Positions 10,358-19,157 of a stretch of 64,000 nucleotides of DNA are shown here, in pieces (the stretch's first letter is position 1; each line of letters opens with the position of its first letter). A model generated the notes under the pieces. That model searched no databases. It saw only the letters and a list, made by a program, of their open reading frames with translations, and was not told the DNA's origin. Position numbers and translations under genes: made by a program. Source of the stretch: Leucobacter soli (lineage in GTDB: Bacteria; Actinomycetota; Actinomycetes; Actinomycetales; Microbacteriaceae); assembly GCF_910593785.1 (NCBI RefSeq), contig NZ_CAJVAP010000017.1, forward strand, positions 1-64,000. The letters run 5' to 3'.

Positions 10358-12916
10358 CTACTCCCCGCTCTGCGGCAACGGCCGCTCTTCGATGAACCGC
10401 GCGCCGAGCAGTTCGCGCACGACGGACTCCCCGTAGCGGGTGCTCTCCGCCGGGGCCGGACCCGATGCGTACGAGGGCGCCGGCGCGACTGCCGGCGCGC
10501 CCGAGGGTTTTCTCTCGGATGAGTCGGCCGACGACTCGGCGAACGTCGGCTGCGAGCGCACGGCCGGCGCGGGCACGGCCGGCGCGGGCTCAGCCGGTGC
10601 GGGCACGGGCTCCGGTGCCGTCACCGCGGACTCGTCGGATTCCGGATCCACGCCCTGCCGGGCAGCCGGATCCGCGCCGTCGCCGCCGACCGCGGGATCG
10701 TAGCTCGGGTCCGCGCCCGGATCGCGGCCGGGGTCGAAGCCCGGGTCGCCGAACTCGCCGCGCATCCCGCCCTCGGAGGGCGCCGCACCGTACGGGTCGT
10801 CATCGGAGTCACTCGGCTCGTCGGGGGGCAGTCCCCACGCTGATGCGTGCCCCTCGGGCTCGGGCTCGGAGACGGGCTCAGGCACGGACGCGGGCTGGGG
10901 CACGGGCACGGCCGCCCCGGGTGCGGCGCGCCCGGAATCGGCGGGCACCGCCGCCGGTGCGCGATCAGCCGCTGGAGAGGGCTCCGCATCGCGCGGATCC
11001 GCCGCTGCGGGGCTGCCACCGGCGTCGCCGCCCGTGTGGGTGCCGCCGCCGGGCAGCGTTCCGGCCGGGATCGGGGCCGGCAGGTACTTCACCGTGATGC
11101 CGATCGCCGCGGCGATGACCTCGCGCAGCGGGCCGGAGCCGGCGCTCTTGAACACCTCGAGGTCGCTGCGGTTCGCCAAACCGATGGTGAGCAGGTTGCC
11201 TTCGAGGCCGAGCGGCTGCGCGTTCCGCACCGCGTTCCAGGCCTCGCGATCGCTTTCGAGCAACTCCTCGAGCAGCTGGGGCCAGAGCTCCCTGAGCTCG
11301 TCGAAGTCGACGGACTCGCCGACGTCCGCGTTCGAGCCCGCCGATTGCGTGGCAGGAGCGGGCCCGGCATCCGATGCCGCCGGCACGGTCTCCGCCGCCG
11401 ATCCTGCTCCCGGAGTCGACTCCGGCCGATGACCCGACTGCGCGCCATGCTGCGGATCCCGCGGTGCGGTCTGTTGAGGCGCGGGCGCATCGCCGCCCGG
11501 TTTCGCAGCCGGCGGGTGGCCGCCGAGCGGCACCATCGGCGCCTTCGACGCGCCGCCGTTCAGGAACTCGCGTGCCGACTTCATCGCGGCGACCACATCG
11601 ACCGGGGCCGAGGATGAAGCTGGAGCCGGTGCCGCAACCGGGGTCGCAGCCTGTGCTGGGGCCGAGGCCGGCGCAGGCGCCGAAGCCGAGCCGGCAGCCG
11701 GCGGCGGAGCAGATGCCGCTACCCGGGGTGCAGGTGCCGGCTGCCGCGGCGGCTCGGTCGTGGACGGAGCAGCCTGGACCGGGGCCGGCGCCTGTGCCGG
11801 CTGCGCGGGGCCGACGAGGGCGCGCGCCATCATGAGCTCGAGGTGGAGGCGCGGCGCGGTCGCGCCGGTCATCCGGTCGAGCGCCTCGCTCACCGTGTCG
11901 GCGATCGGCGAGAGCCGGCCGCGGCCGAAGAGCTGGGACTGCTCGAACATGCGCTGCAGCTGATCGGCGGGCACCCCGCGGAAGACCGCCGATGCCCCCT
12001 CCACCGAGGTGGCGGCGATCACGATGAGGTCGCGCAGCTGCTCGAGCAGATCCTCCACGAAGCGGCGCGGATCCTGCCCCGTCTGCACCACGCGGTCGGT
12101 CGCGGCGAACGCCTGCGCGGCATCGCCCGAACCCAGCGCGACGACCGTCTCGTCGATCAGTTCGGTGCTCGTGTAGCCGAGCAGTCCGGTCGCGCGCTCG
12201 AGCGTCACCTGGGTGCCCTCGCTGCCAGCGATGAGCTGATCGAGGATGCTGAGGGTGTCTCGCACGGAGCCGCCACCGGATCGGACGACGAGGGGGAGCA
12301 CACCGGGCTCGACCTGCACGCCCTCGCTGTCGCACAGTTGCTGCACGTAGTCGATCAGCGCCCCCGGGGCGATCAGGCGGAACGGGTAGTGGTGGGTGCG
12401 CGAGCGGATGGTGCCGATGACTTTGTCGGGCTCGGTCGTCGCGAAGATGAACTTGATGTGCGGCGGGGGCTCTTCGACGATCTTGAGCAGCGCGTTGAAG
12501 CCGCCCGCGGTGACCATGTGCGCCTCGTCGATGATGAAGATCTTGAAACGGTCCCGCGCCGGCGCGAACACCGCGCGCTCGCGCAGATCGCGCGCGTCGT
12601 CGACGCCGCCATGGCTCGCCGCGTCGATCTCGACCACGTCGAGCGACCCGCCGCCGGCCCGGCTGAGCTCGGTGCAGCTCGGGCAGGTGCCGCACGGCGT
12701 GTCGGTCGGCCCCTCGGCGCAGTTGAGGCACCGGGCCAGGATGCGCGCCGACGTGGTCTTGCCGCAGCCGCGCGGGCCGCTGAAGAGGTAGGCGTGCCCG
12801 ATCCGCCCGGTGCGCAGCGCGGTCATCAGCGGCTCGGTCACATGAGCCTGCCCGATCATCTCGGAAAAGGCCTCTGGCCGGTAACGGCGGTACAGTGCGG
12901 TAGCCACGGGGTCCAT
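10358..12916 (-). CDS. dnaX: DNA polymerase III gamma/tau subunit
   Basis: 852 residues; the clamp-loader ATPase and organiser of the replisome. The start is the ATG at 12916, giving the usual N-terminus ALYRRYRPEAF. Walker A SGPRGCGKTTSA lies near residue 46, a zinc-binding four-Cys module (CLNC...CGTCPSC) near 65-80, Walker B IIDEAHM near 125 and the SRxHH sensor/arginine-finger region IRSRTHHYPF near 170. After about residue 370 a long Ala/Pro-rich linker leads to a tau-type domain (LWPQLLEELL near 545) and another acidic, Pro-rich tail. It heads the dnaX-recR pair and is divergent from the truncated Lrp gene. Confidence 0.96.
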   Translation of the reverse strand: MDPVATALYRRYRPEAFSEMIGQAHVTEPLMTALRTGRIGHAYLFSGPRGCGKTTSARILARCLNCAEGPTDTPCGTCPSCTELSRAGGGSLDVVEIDAASHGGVDDARDLRERAVFAPARDRFKIFIIDEAHMVTAGGFNALLKIVEEPPPHIKFIFATTEPDKVIGTIRSRTHHYPFRLIAPGALIDYVQQLCDSEGVQVEPGVLPLVVRSGGGSVRDTLSILDQLIAGSEGTQVTLERATGLLGYTSTELIDETVVALGSGDAAQAFAATDRVVQTGQDPRRFVEDLLEQLRDLIVIAATSVEGASAVFRGVPADQLQRMFEQSQLFGRGRLSPIADTVSEALDRMTGATAPRLHLELMMARALVGPAQPAQAPAPVQAAPSTTEPPRQPAPAPRVAASAPPPAAGSASAPAPASAPAQAATPVAAPAPASSSAPVDVVAAMKSAREFLNGGASKAPMVPLGGHPPAAKPGGDAPAPQQTAPRDPQHGAQSGHRPESTPGAGSAAETVPAASDAGPAPATQSAGSNADVGESVDFDELRELWPQLLEELLESDREAWNAVRNAQPLGLEGNLLTIGLANRSDLEVFKSAGSGPLREVIAAAIGITVKYLPAPIPAGTLPGGGTHTGGDAGGSPAAADPRDAEPSPAADRAPAAVPADSGRAAPGAAVPVPQPASVPEPVSEPEPEGHASAWGLPPDEPSDSDDDPYGAAPSEGGMRGEFGDPGFDPGRDPGADPSYDPAVGGDGADPAARQGVDPESDESAVTAPEPVPAPAEPAPAVPAPAVRSQPTFAESSADSSERKPSGAPAVAPAPSYASGPAPAESTRYGESVVRELLGARFIEERPLPQSGE

Positions 12917-12980
12917 GCTACCGGCGGCGTCCGACAATCATCCCGCTGCGCGACCGACGTGCAGCAGTACACTCGGGGCC

Positions 12981-13136
12981 ATGGAGGCTTCCGCTCACGG
13001 CAACGGTCAGCTGCTCGACGACGTCGATCGCGACATCATCGACCAGCTCCGTGTCGACGGACGTCTCTCCTTCGGCGAGATCGGTCGACGCCTGAACTTC
13101 TCCGAGCCCGCGATCCGGCAGCGCTACAACCAGCTC
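12981..13136 (+). pseudogene. Truncated Lrp/AsnC-type regulator (HTH only)
   Basis: From the ATG at 12981 about 52 residues match the N-terminal winged helix-turn-helix of Lrp/AsnC regulators (LLDDVDRDIIDQL, then RLSFGEIGRRLNFSEPAIRQR). Similarity stops abruptly after RQRYNQL. The frame stays open to 13628 but the remainder is Arg/Ser/Pro-rich, lacks the effector-binding RAM domain and runs antisense into ackA. TACACT at 12968-12973 is seven bases before the ATG, so the promoter looks intact. I read it as a 3'-deleted relic; expression of the DNA-binding part alone is possible. 13137-13372 shows nothing recognisable. Confidence 0.75.
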
Positions 13137-13372
13137 GGGCCGCGGAATCCGTGGAGCTGCGCGCGAATCGGGACGCAGTCCGCTGTTCACGATTCGATAA
13201 CGCGCAGGACAGGCGAAGGTTCCGGGGCACCGACGCGCCGCGGATCGCCCTCCCGGCACCGCCGATCACGGGTTCCACTCCGCCGGGATCGGCGCGGTGA
13301 GGGCGCGGATCCGGGCTTCGTACGTGCGGCGCGTCGGTCAGGACGGCTTGCCGGCCGCTTCGACGAGCGCGC

Positions 13373-14566
13373 CTACCCGGAGACGAGCACCCAGGTCTGG
13401 CGGGCGATCTCCGCCTCCTCGTCGGTCGGGACGACGAGGACGGAGACGCGGGAGTCGTCAGCGCTGATCGCCCGGGCCTCGCCGCTCGCCACCGCATTGC
13501 GCGCGGCGTCGATGCGGATCCCGAACCACTCGAGATCCGCGCAGACCTCGGCGCGGAGCGGTGCGCTGTTCTCGCCCACTCCGGCGGTGAAGACGATCGC
13601 ATCGGCTCCGCCGAGCAGCGCGAGGTAGCCGCCGAGGTAGTGGCGGATCCGCTGCACGTAGACGTCGAGCGCGAGCACGGCCGCGGCATCACCCCGGTCT
13701 GCTGCGGCGCGCACGTCGCGCATATCGTTGGAACCGGCGAGGCCGAGCAGTCCCGACCGGGTGTTGAGCAGGCGGTCGAGGCGATTCTCGTCGTACCCCG
13801 CCCGCATCAGGTGCAGCAGCGCGCCCGCGTCGATGTCTCCGCTCCTCGTCCCCATGACGAGCCCCTCGAGCGGCGTCAACCCCATCGAGGTCGCGACCGA
13901 GCGGCCCCGGTCGACGGCGCAGACCGAGGCCCCGTTGCCGAGATGCAGCACGACCTGTTTCAGCTGATGCACCGGCCTCCCGAGGAACGCGGCGGCCCGG
14001 CGCGAGACCACCTCGTGCGAGATACCGTGGAATCCATAGCGCCGCACCCCGTGCTCGGCGGCGACGGCCGGATCCAGCGCATAGGTGCGGGCGGCGGGCG
14101 GCAGAGTCCGGTGGAAGGCGGTGTCGAACACGGCGACGTGCGGAATCCCGGGGAACGCCGTCCTTGCCGCCGCGATCGCCTGGTGGTTGCCCGGATTGTG
14201 CAGCGGTGCGAGCTCCGCGAGCCCGAGAATGCGCGCCGCGACGCGGTCATCGATCACGGTCGGCTCGACGAATTCGCTGCCGCCCTGCACCACCCGGTGC
14301 CCCACTGCCGCGATGCCGAGCGACTCGAGCGACCGGCCCGCCTCCGCGAACGCCTGCGCGAGCAGAGCGAAGCCCTCCAAGTGGTCGCCGATCGCCTGTT
14401 CGGTCTCGACGGAGATCGATCCCGACTCGCCCCGATGGATCAGCCGCCCGAGGGGTTCGCCGATCCGCTCAACGAGCCCCGAGGCGAGACGCCGCTCGCT
14501 CCCGACCTCGATCACCTGGTACTTGATGGAGGATGACCCGGCGTTGACGACGAGGATCGCGCTCAT
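13373..14566 (-). CDS. ackA: Acetate kinase
   Basis: 397 residues, full length. Reversible transfer of phosphate between acetyl phosphate and ADP. Motifs present are VNAGSSSIKYQVIE at the N-terminus, GHRVVQGG near residue 89, YGFHGISHE near 170, HLGNGASVCAV near 202 and TRSGDIDAG near 234. The gene begins four bases after the pta stop; the GGAG ribosome site sits in that gap, so it is the second gene of a pta-ackA operon. Confidence 0.97.
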   Translation of the reverse strand: MSAILVVNAGSSSIKYQVIEVGSERRLASGLVERIGEPLGRLIHRGESGSISVETEQAIGDHLEGFALLAQAFAEAGRSLESLGIAAVGHRVVQGGSEFVEPTVIDDRVAARILGLAELAPLHNPGNHQAIAAARTAFPGIPHVAVFDTAFHRTLPPAARTYALDPAVAAEHGVRRYGFHGISHEVVSRRAAAFLGRPVHQLKQVVLHLGNGASVCAVDRGRSVATSMGLTPLEGLVMGTRSGDIDAGALLHLMRAGYDENRLDRLLNTRSGLLGLAGSNDMRDVRAAADRGDAAAVLALDVYVQRIRHYLGGYLALLGGADAIVFTAGVGENSAPLRAEVCADLEWFGIRIDAARNAVASGEARAISADDSRVSVLVVPTDEEAEIARQTWVLVSG

Positions 14567-14570
14567 CTCC

Positions 14571-16802
14571 TCAGACCCCCGTCTCGAGCCGGGTCGGATC
14601 CTGCGATCCGCCTTCGGCGGCCGCAGGATGACGGGGGAAGGGTGCTTCGGCGGCCGCAGGATGACGGGGAGAAGAAGCCGCCGCCTGGATCGCGGTGATC
14701 GCGACCGTGCTCACGATGTCATCGACGGTGGCGCCGCGGGAGAGGTCGTTCACCGGCCGGTTCAGTCCCTGCAGCACGGGACCCACGGCGACCGCGCCGG
14801 CAGAGCGCTGCACCGCCTTGTAGGTGTTGTTGCCCGTGTTCAGGTCGGGGAAGACGAACACGGTCGCGCGGCCGGCGACCCGGGATCCCGGCAGCTTCAC
14901 CACCGCCACGGCGGGATCCGCCGCCGCGTCGTACTGCATCGGGCCCTCGATCTGCAGGTCCGGGCGCATCGCCTGGGCCAGCTCCGTCGCACGGCGCACC
15001 TTGTCGACATCCGCGCCCGCTCCCGAGCCGCCGGTCGAATAGGAGAGCATCGCCACGCGCGGCTCTACGCCGAACTGCGCCGCCGTCTCGGCGGACGAGA
15101 TCGCGATATCCGCCAGCTGCTCGGCCGTGGGGTCGGGGTTGACGGCGCAGTCGCCGTAGACCAGCACCCGGTCCGCCAGCGCCATGAAGAAGACGCTGGA
15201 GACGACGGAGACGCCCGGCCGGGTCCTGATGATCTGCAGGGCGGGCCGGATCGTGTGCGCCGTCGTGTGCGCCGCGCCCGAGACCATGCCGTCGGCCAGG
15301 CCGAGCTGCACCATCATCGTCCCGAAGACCGTCGCATCGGCGACCTGATCCTCCGCCGCGCCACGGGTCAGTCCCTTGGCGCCGCGCAGCCGCAGCAGCT
15401 CCGCGACGAACTCCTCGCGCAACGGGGAGGTCGCGGGATCCACGACCTCGGCCCCGTCGAGCACCAGGCCCAGCCGAGCCGCACGGGCTCGCACCTCCGC
15501 CTCGTCTCCGAGAACGATGAGCCGTGCGGTGCCGCGAGCCAGCAGCACGCTCGCGGCGCGCAGGATCCGGTCGTCGTACCCCTCCGGCAGCACGATGCGG
15601 GAGCCGGCCAGTGCGGCGCGCTCGAAGAGCTCGTAGGCGAACATGGTGGGCGTGCGGACGCCCCCGCGGTGCAGTTGCAGGCGCTCGCGCAGCAGCGCGG
15701 CGTCGACGTGCTCGCGGAACAGCCCGATGACCGTGTCGAGCCGCGCGGGCGCATCCTCGGAGAGGAGGCCGCGCGCCTGGGTGATCCGCTGCGCCGTGTC
15801 GAAGGTGCCGAGCGAGGTGCGGATCACCGGCAGCGAGGAGCCGATGCCGTCGAGCAGCCGCTCCACGTCGTGCGAGAGCTCGAAGTCGCCGTTCAGCACG
15901 ACCGCCGCGAGCGACGGGAACGTGGGCGCCTCGTGCGCCATGACGACCGCCAGCAGGGTTTCGGCGCGATCCGCGGCCACCACCACGGCGGACCCCTCGA
16001 GCAGACGCGGCAGCACGTGCTCCATCGCCATGCCGGCGATGACGATCCGGCGCACCTCGCGGCTCAGCATCTCGCCGCCGGATCCGTCACCCGCGTCGGT
16101 CCCGCCGCCGCACAGCAACTCCCCCTCGACGGCGTCGATCACGGTCGCCACCGGCGGCGCGACGAGTGCGACCTCCTCCGGCACCGCCCACACGGGCGTC
16201 TCCGGTGGCAGCGCCTCGGCCACCGCCTCGACGATGCCGTCCAACGCCTCCGGGTCGGCCCGATTCACGAGCACCGCCAGCACGGTCGCGTGCGCCGCGC
16301 GCAGTTCGTGAAGTCCGAGCTCCGCAACCCGGGCGAGCTCGGCCGCCGAACGCGGGCTCGACTGGCCGAGCGTCTCGGGGCCGTCGTGGCAGCGCCCGCC
16401 GAGGATCAGCATCACGGGCGCATCGAGGTTCGCGGCGATCCGCGCGTTGAAGGTCAATTCCGTCGGCACGGCTACGTCGGTGAAATCGCTGCCGACGACG
16501 AGGACGGCGTCGCAGCTGCGCTGCAGCTCACGATAGGCGGACACGATCCTCGCGAGCGCGGCGTCGGGGTCCTCGTGGGCCTCTTCGTAGGTCGCGCCGA
16601 TGCACGACTCGTAGGGCGCTTCGGCCGTCGCCTTCGAGCGCAGCAGCTCGAGCACACGATCCCGCGCACGCCGATCGCGGATGAGAGGCCGGAACACGCC
16701 GACCCGCGGCGCATCGACCAGCAGGGCGTCGAGCACGCCGAGCGCGATCGCGCTCTTGCCCGTTCGGCCTTCCGCAGACGTCAGATAGAGGGATGCGACC
16801 AC
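14571..16802 (-). CDS. pta: Phosphate acetyltransferase
   Basis: 743 residues, the long form. Interconverts acetyl-CoA and acetyl phosphate. An N-terminal P-loop domain begins SAEGRTGKSAIA (residues 8-19), followed by a DRTGG domain (about 200-340) and the catalytic PTA_PTB domain (about 390-710) with VNDLSRGATVDDIV near its end. The start is a GTG at 16802 with TAGGCT six bases upstream and no Shine-Dalgarno site, so it is probably leaderless. The last ~30 residues are odd: PRHPAAAE appears twice because a 25-bp repeat shared with the lysC-asd gap lies inside the reading frame. Confidence 0.95.
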   Translation of the reverse strand: MVASLYLTSAEGRTGKSAIALGVLDALLVDAPRVGVFRPLIRDRRARDRVLELLRSKATAEAPYESCIGATYEEAHEDPDAALARIVSAYRELQRSCDAVLVVGSDFTDVAVPTELTFNARIAANLDAPVMLILGGRCHDGPETLGQSSPRSAAELARVAELGLHELRAAHATVLAVLVNRADPEALDGIVEAVAEALPPETPVWAVPEEVALVAPPVATVIDAVEGELLCGGGTDAGDGSGGEMLSREVRRIVIAGMAMEHVLPRLLEGSAVVVAADRAETLLAVVMAHEAPTFPSLAAVVLNGDFELSHDVERLLDGIGSSLPVIRTSLGTFDTAQRITQARGLLSEDAPARLDTVIGLFREHVDAALLRERLQLHRGGVRTPTMFAYELFERAALAGSRIVLPEGYDDRILRAASVLLARGTARLIVLGDEAEVRARAARLGLVLDGAEVVDPATSPLREEFVAELLRLRGAKGLTRGAAEDQVADATVFGTMMVQLGLADGMVSGAAHTTAHTIRPALQIIRTRPGVSVVSSVFFMALADRVLVYGDCAVNPDPTAEQLADIAISSAETAAQFGVEPRVAMLSYSTGGSGAGADVDKVRRATELAQAMRPDLQIEGPMQYDAAADPAVAVVKLPGSRVAGRATVFVFPDLNTGNNTYKAVQRSAGAVAVGPVLQGLNRPVNDLSRGATVDDIVSTVAITAIQAAASSPRHPAAAEAPFPRHPAAAEGGSQDPTRLETGV
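14596..14669. repeat. REP-like repeat inside the 3' end of pta
   Basis: A 25-bp unit (begins CTTCGGCGGCCGC, ends GGATGACGGGG) occurs identically at 14612-14636 and 14645-14669. GGATCCTGCGATCCG precedes it at 14596-14610. The same 15-mer and core occur in the lysC-asd gap (8176-8190 and 8231-8245). Here the repeat is translated as the C-terminal tail of Pta. Confidence 0.8.
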
Positions 16803-16928
16803 GCACCCAGCCTAGCCGCGCGGGGTGGATCGGGGCGCCGAGGCCGACAACCCCGATACCCGTTCATCCGGCCTCCGGCGACGCCGCTGCCGCCGCACCT
16901 GCGGCGCGGGCGAGTCCGCAGAACGAAA

Positions 16929-17016
16929 GACCCCTCACGCACCCGATAGAGCCCGGCTACCCTTGCTCTGTTTCCAGCCTGGGGGAGTTCACCGGGATAT
17001 CGCCACGTGAGGGGCC
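16929..17016 (-). ncRNA. ffs: Signal recognition particle RNA (4.5S, small type)
   Basis: On the minus strand, CCCCTCACG (17014-17006) pairs perfectly with CGTGAGGGG (16939-16931), closing a rod-like RNA of about 88 bases. The apical part reads CCCAGG-CUG-GAAA-CAG-AGCAAGGG (16985-16962): a GNRA tetraloop on a short stem flanked by the asymmetric-loop sequences CAGG and AGCA(A), the conserved Ffh-binding core of bacterial SRP RNA. The more usual tetraloop context is GGAA. A GGGGTCTTTC run follows at the 3' end. The ends are approximate. It lies between pta and the ABC genes. Confidence 0.8.
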
Positions 17017-17048
17017 TTACGAGCCTACCGCAGGTTCGGAGGCTGGCG

Positions 17049-19157
17049 TCACCCCGGTTCAGGGGCTCCCCGCGCCGGGAGGGAGGCACCGCCCCCATCG
17101 AGCGCTCCGCCGGCTGCACCGCCGACCGCGTCGCCGCTCTCGTCGCCGCTCTCATCCTCGCTCTCGTCGGTGCCGCTGAACTGCGCCCGGTACAGCCGGT
17201 AGTACGCGCCCTGCGCCGCGAGCAGCTCCTCGTGCGATCCCTGCTCCACGATCCGCCCGCTCTCCATCATCAGGATGGTGTCCGCATCGCGGATCGTCGA
17301 GAGCCGGTGGGCGATCACGAACGAGGTGCGATCCTGCCGGAGCGCTCGCATCGCCTGCTGCACCAGCACCTCGGTGCGGGTGTCCACCGACGAGGTCGCC
17401 TCGTCGAGGATCAGCAGCGACGGATCGGCGAGGAACGCGCGCGCGATCGTCAGCAGCTGCCGTTCGCCCGCGGAGAGCGCCGAGGCGTTCTCCGCGATCA
17501 CGGTGTCGTATCCCTCGGGCAGTTGGCGTACGAAGCGATCCACCATCGTCGCCTTCGCGGCCTCCACGATCTCCTCGTCCGTGGCGTCGAGGCGCCCGTA
17601 GCGGATGTTCTCGCGGATCGTGCCGTCGAAGAGCCACGCGTCCTGCAGCACCATGCCGATATGCCCGCGCAGCTCGGCGCGGGAGAGCCGCGTGATGTCG
17701 ATGCCGTCGAGCAGGATCCTGCCGCCGCGCAGCTCGTAGAAGCGCATGATCAGGTTGACCAGCGTCGTCTTGCCGGCACCCGTCGGGCCGACGATCGCGA
17801 CGGTCTGACCGGGCTGCACCTCGAGCGAGAGGTCCTCGATCAACGGCTGCTCGGGATCGTAGCTGAAGCCGACCTGCTCGAAGCGCACGTCGCCGGTCGC
17901 CCGCTCCGGCAGCTGCTCGGCGGCGTCCTCGGGCTCCTGCTCCTCGGCGTCGAGCAGCTCGAAGGTGCGCTCTGCCGACGCGACGCCCGACTGCAGCATG
18001 TTCGCCATGCCGGCGACCTCGCCGATCGGCTGCGCGAACTCGCGCGAGTACTGGATGAACGCGGTCACGTCGCCGAGGGTCATCTGGCCGGCCGTGACGC
18101 GCAGCGCACCGACCACGGCGATGAGCACGTACGTGAGGTACTGCACGAACTGCATGGCCGGCATCATCGTGCCCGAGAGCGCCTGCGCCTTGAACGAGGC
18201 GTCGTAGAGCGCCTCGTTCCGCTCGTCGAACTCGCTCGTCATCTCGGCGTCGCGGTTGTAGACCCGGATCAGCTCGTGACCGGTGAACGACTCCTCGATG
18301 TGCCCGTTCAGGTCGCCCGTCCGCTTCCACTGCGCGGTGAAGAGCTTCTGGGCGCGCACGCCGACGATGCCGACGATGATCCCCGAGAGCGGCAGCGCGA
18401 TCAGCGCGATGAGGCCCAGCTGCCAGGAGACGACGAACATCATCGCGCCGATGCCGATGATCGTCAGGATCGACTGCACCAGCTGCGAGAAGGCCTGCTG
18501 GAGCGCCTGCTGGATGTTGTCCACGTCGTTCGTGACCCGCGAGAGGATGTCGCCGCGCTGACGCCCGTCGAAATACGAGAGCGGCAGCCGGTTGATCTTC
18601 TCCTCGATGTCCTGGCGCAGCTTGTACACCACCCGCATCACGAGCCCGTTGAGCAGGTACCCCTGCAGCCACATGAGGAACGAGGCGACGAGGTAGAGGC
18701 CGAGCACGATCAGGATCAGCTCGCCGAGGCGGCCGAAGTCGATCCCCTCGCCCGGCACCACGTCGGTGCCCGCCAGCATGTCGGCGTACTGATCCTGGCC
18801 CTGCGAGCGCAGGCCGGCGATGACCTGGTCGAGCGGCACGCCCGCCGGCAGTCTCGCCCCCAGGATGCCGTTGAAGATGACGTCCATCGCCGCGCCGAGC
18901 ACCTTCGGCGCGATGACCGTCAGCACCACCGACCCGACCACCAGCAGCGTGACGAAGGCGAACAGCCACTTCTCCGGGCCCAGCAGCCCGATCAGCCGCT
19001 TCGCCGAGGGCCAGAAGTGCTTCGCCTTCTTGGTCGGCTGGCCGCCGAACCAGTCGTCGCCGTCGGGCGTGTAGTCGTCGGGCAGCTCGAACTCTCCGAG
19101 CTCCCCCGCCTCGGTCGCGCCGGCGCCCGTCGTCCGCTGCGTCTCATCGCTCGCCAT
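17049..19157 (-). CDS. ABC exporter half-transporter (catalytic-site subunit)
   Basis: 702 residues: a hydrophilic N-terminal extension (about 80 residues), a six-helix type I exporter membrane domain (about 90-400) and an ABC ATPase domain. Walker A GPTGAGKTTL lies near residue 480, the signature is a variant LSAGERQ, Walker B LILDEATSSVD has the catalytic Glu, and the H-loop is IAHRLSTI. It begins at the ATG at 19157, overlapping the stop of the next gene upstream (TGATG), so the two are coupled. With that gene it should form a heterodimeric exporter; this subunit supplies Walker A/B of the competent ATP site. Substrate unknown. Confidence 0.92.
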   Translation of the reverse strand: MASDETQRTTGAGATEAGELGEFELPDDYTPDGDDWFGGQPTKKAKHFWPSAKRLIGLLGPEKWLFAFVTLLVVGSVVLTVIAPKVLGAAMDVIFNGILGARLPAGVPLDQVIAGLRSQGQDQYADMLAGTDVVPGEGIDFGRLGELILIVLGLYLVASFLMWLQGYLLNGLVMRVVYKLRQDIEEKINRLPLSYFDGRQRGDILSRVTNDVDNIQQALQQAFSQLVQSILTIIGIGAMMFVVSWQLGLIALIALPLSGIIVGIVGVRAQKLFTAQWKRTGDLNGHIEESFTGHELIRVYNRDAEMTSEFDERNEALYDASFKAQALSGTMMPAMQFVQYLTYVLIAVVGALRVTAGQMTLGDVTAFIQYSREFAQPIGEVAGMANMLQSGVASAERTFELLDAEEQEPEDAAEQLPERATGDVRFEQVGFSYDPEQPLIEDLSLEVQPGQTVAIVGPTGAGKTTLVNLIMRFYELRGGRILLDGIDITRLSRAELRGHIGMVLQDAWLFDGTIRENIRYGRLDATDEEIVEAAKATMVDRFVRQLPEGYDTVIAENASALSAGERQLLTIARAFLADPSLLILDEATSSVDTRTEVLVQQAMRALRQDRTSFVIAHRLSTIRDADTILMMESGRIVEQGSHEELLAAQGAYYRLYRAQFSGTDESEDESGDESGDAVGGAAGGALDGGGASLPARGAPEPG

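Noticed and set aside
14596-14669. Intrinsic terminator of pta
   Set aside because: The repeats are inside the pta reading frame and recur elsewhere; ackA follows four bases after the stop, so termination here would silence it.
14085-16949. 954-codon open frame on the plus strand
   Set aside because: Antisense shadow of ackA end and pta; Arg/His/Asp-rich with no domain pattern.
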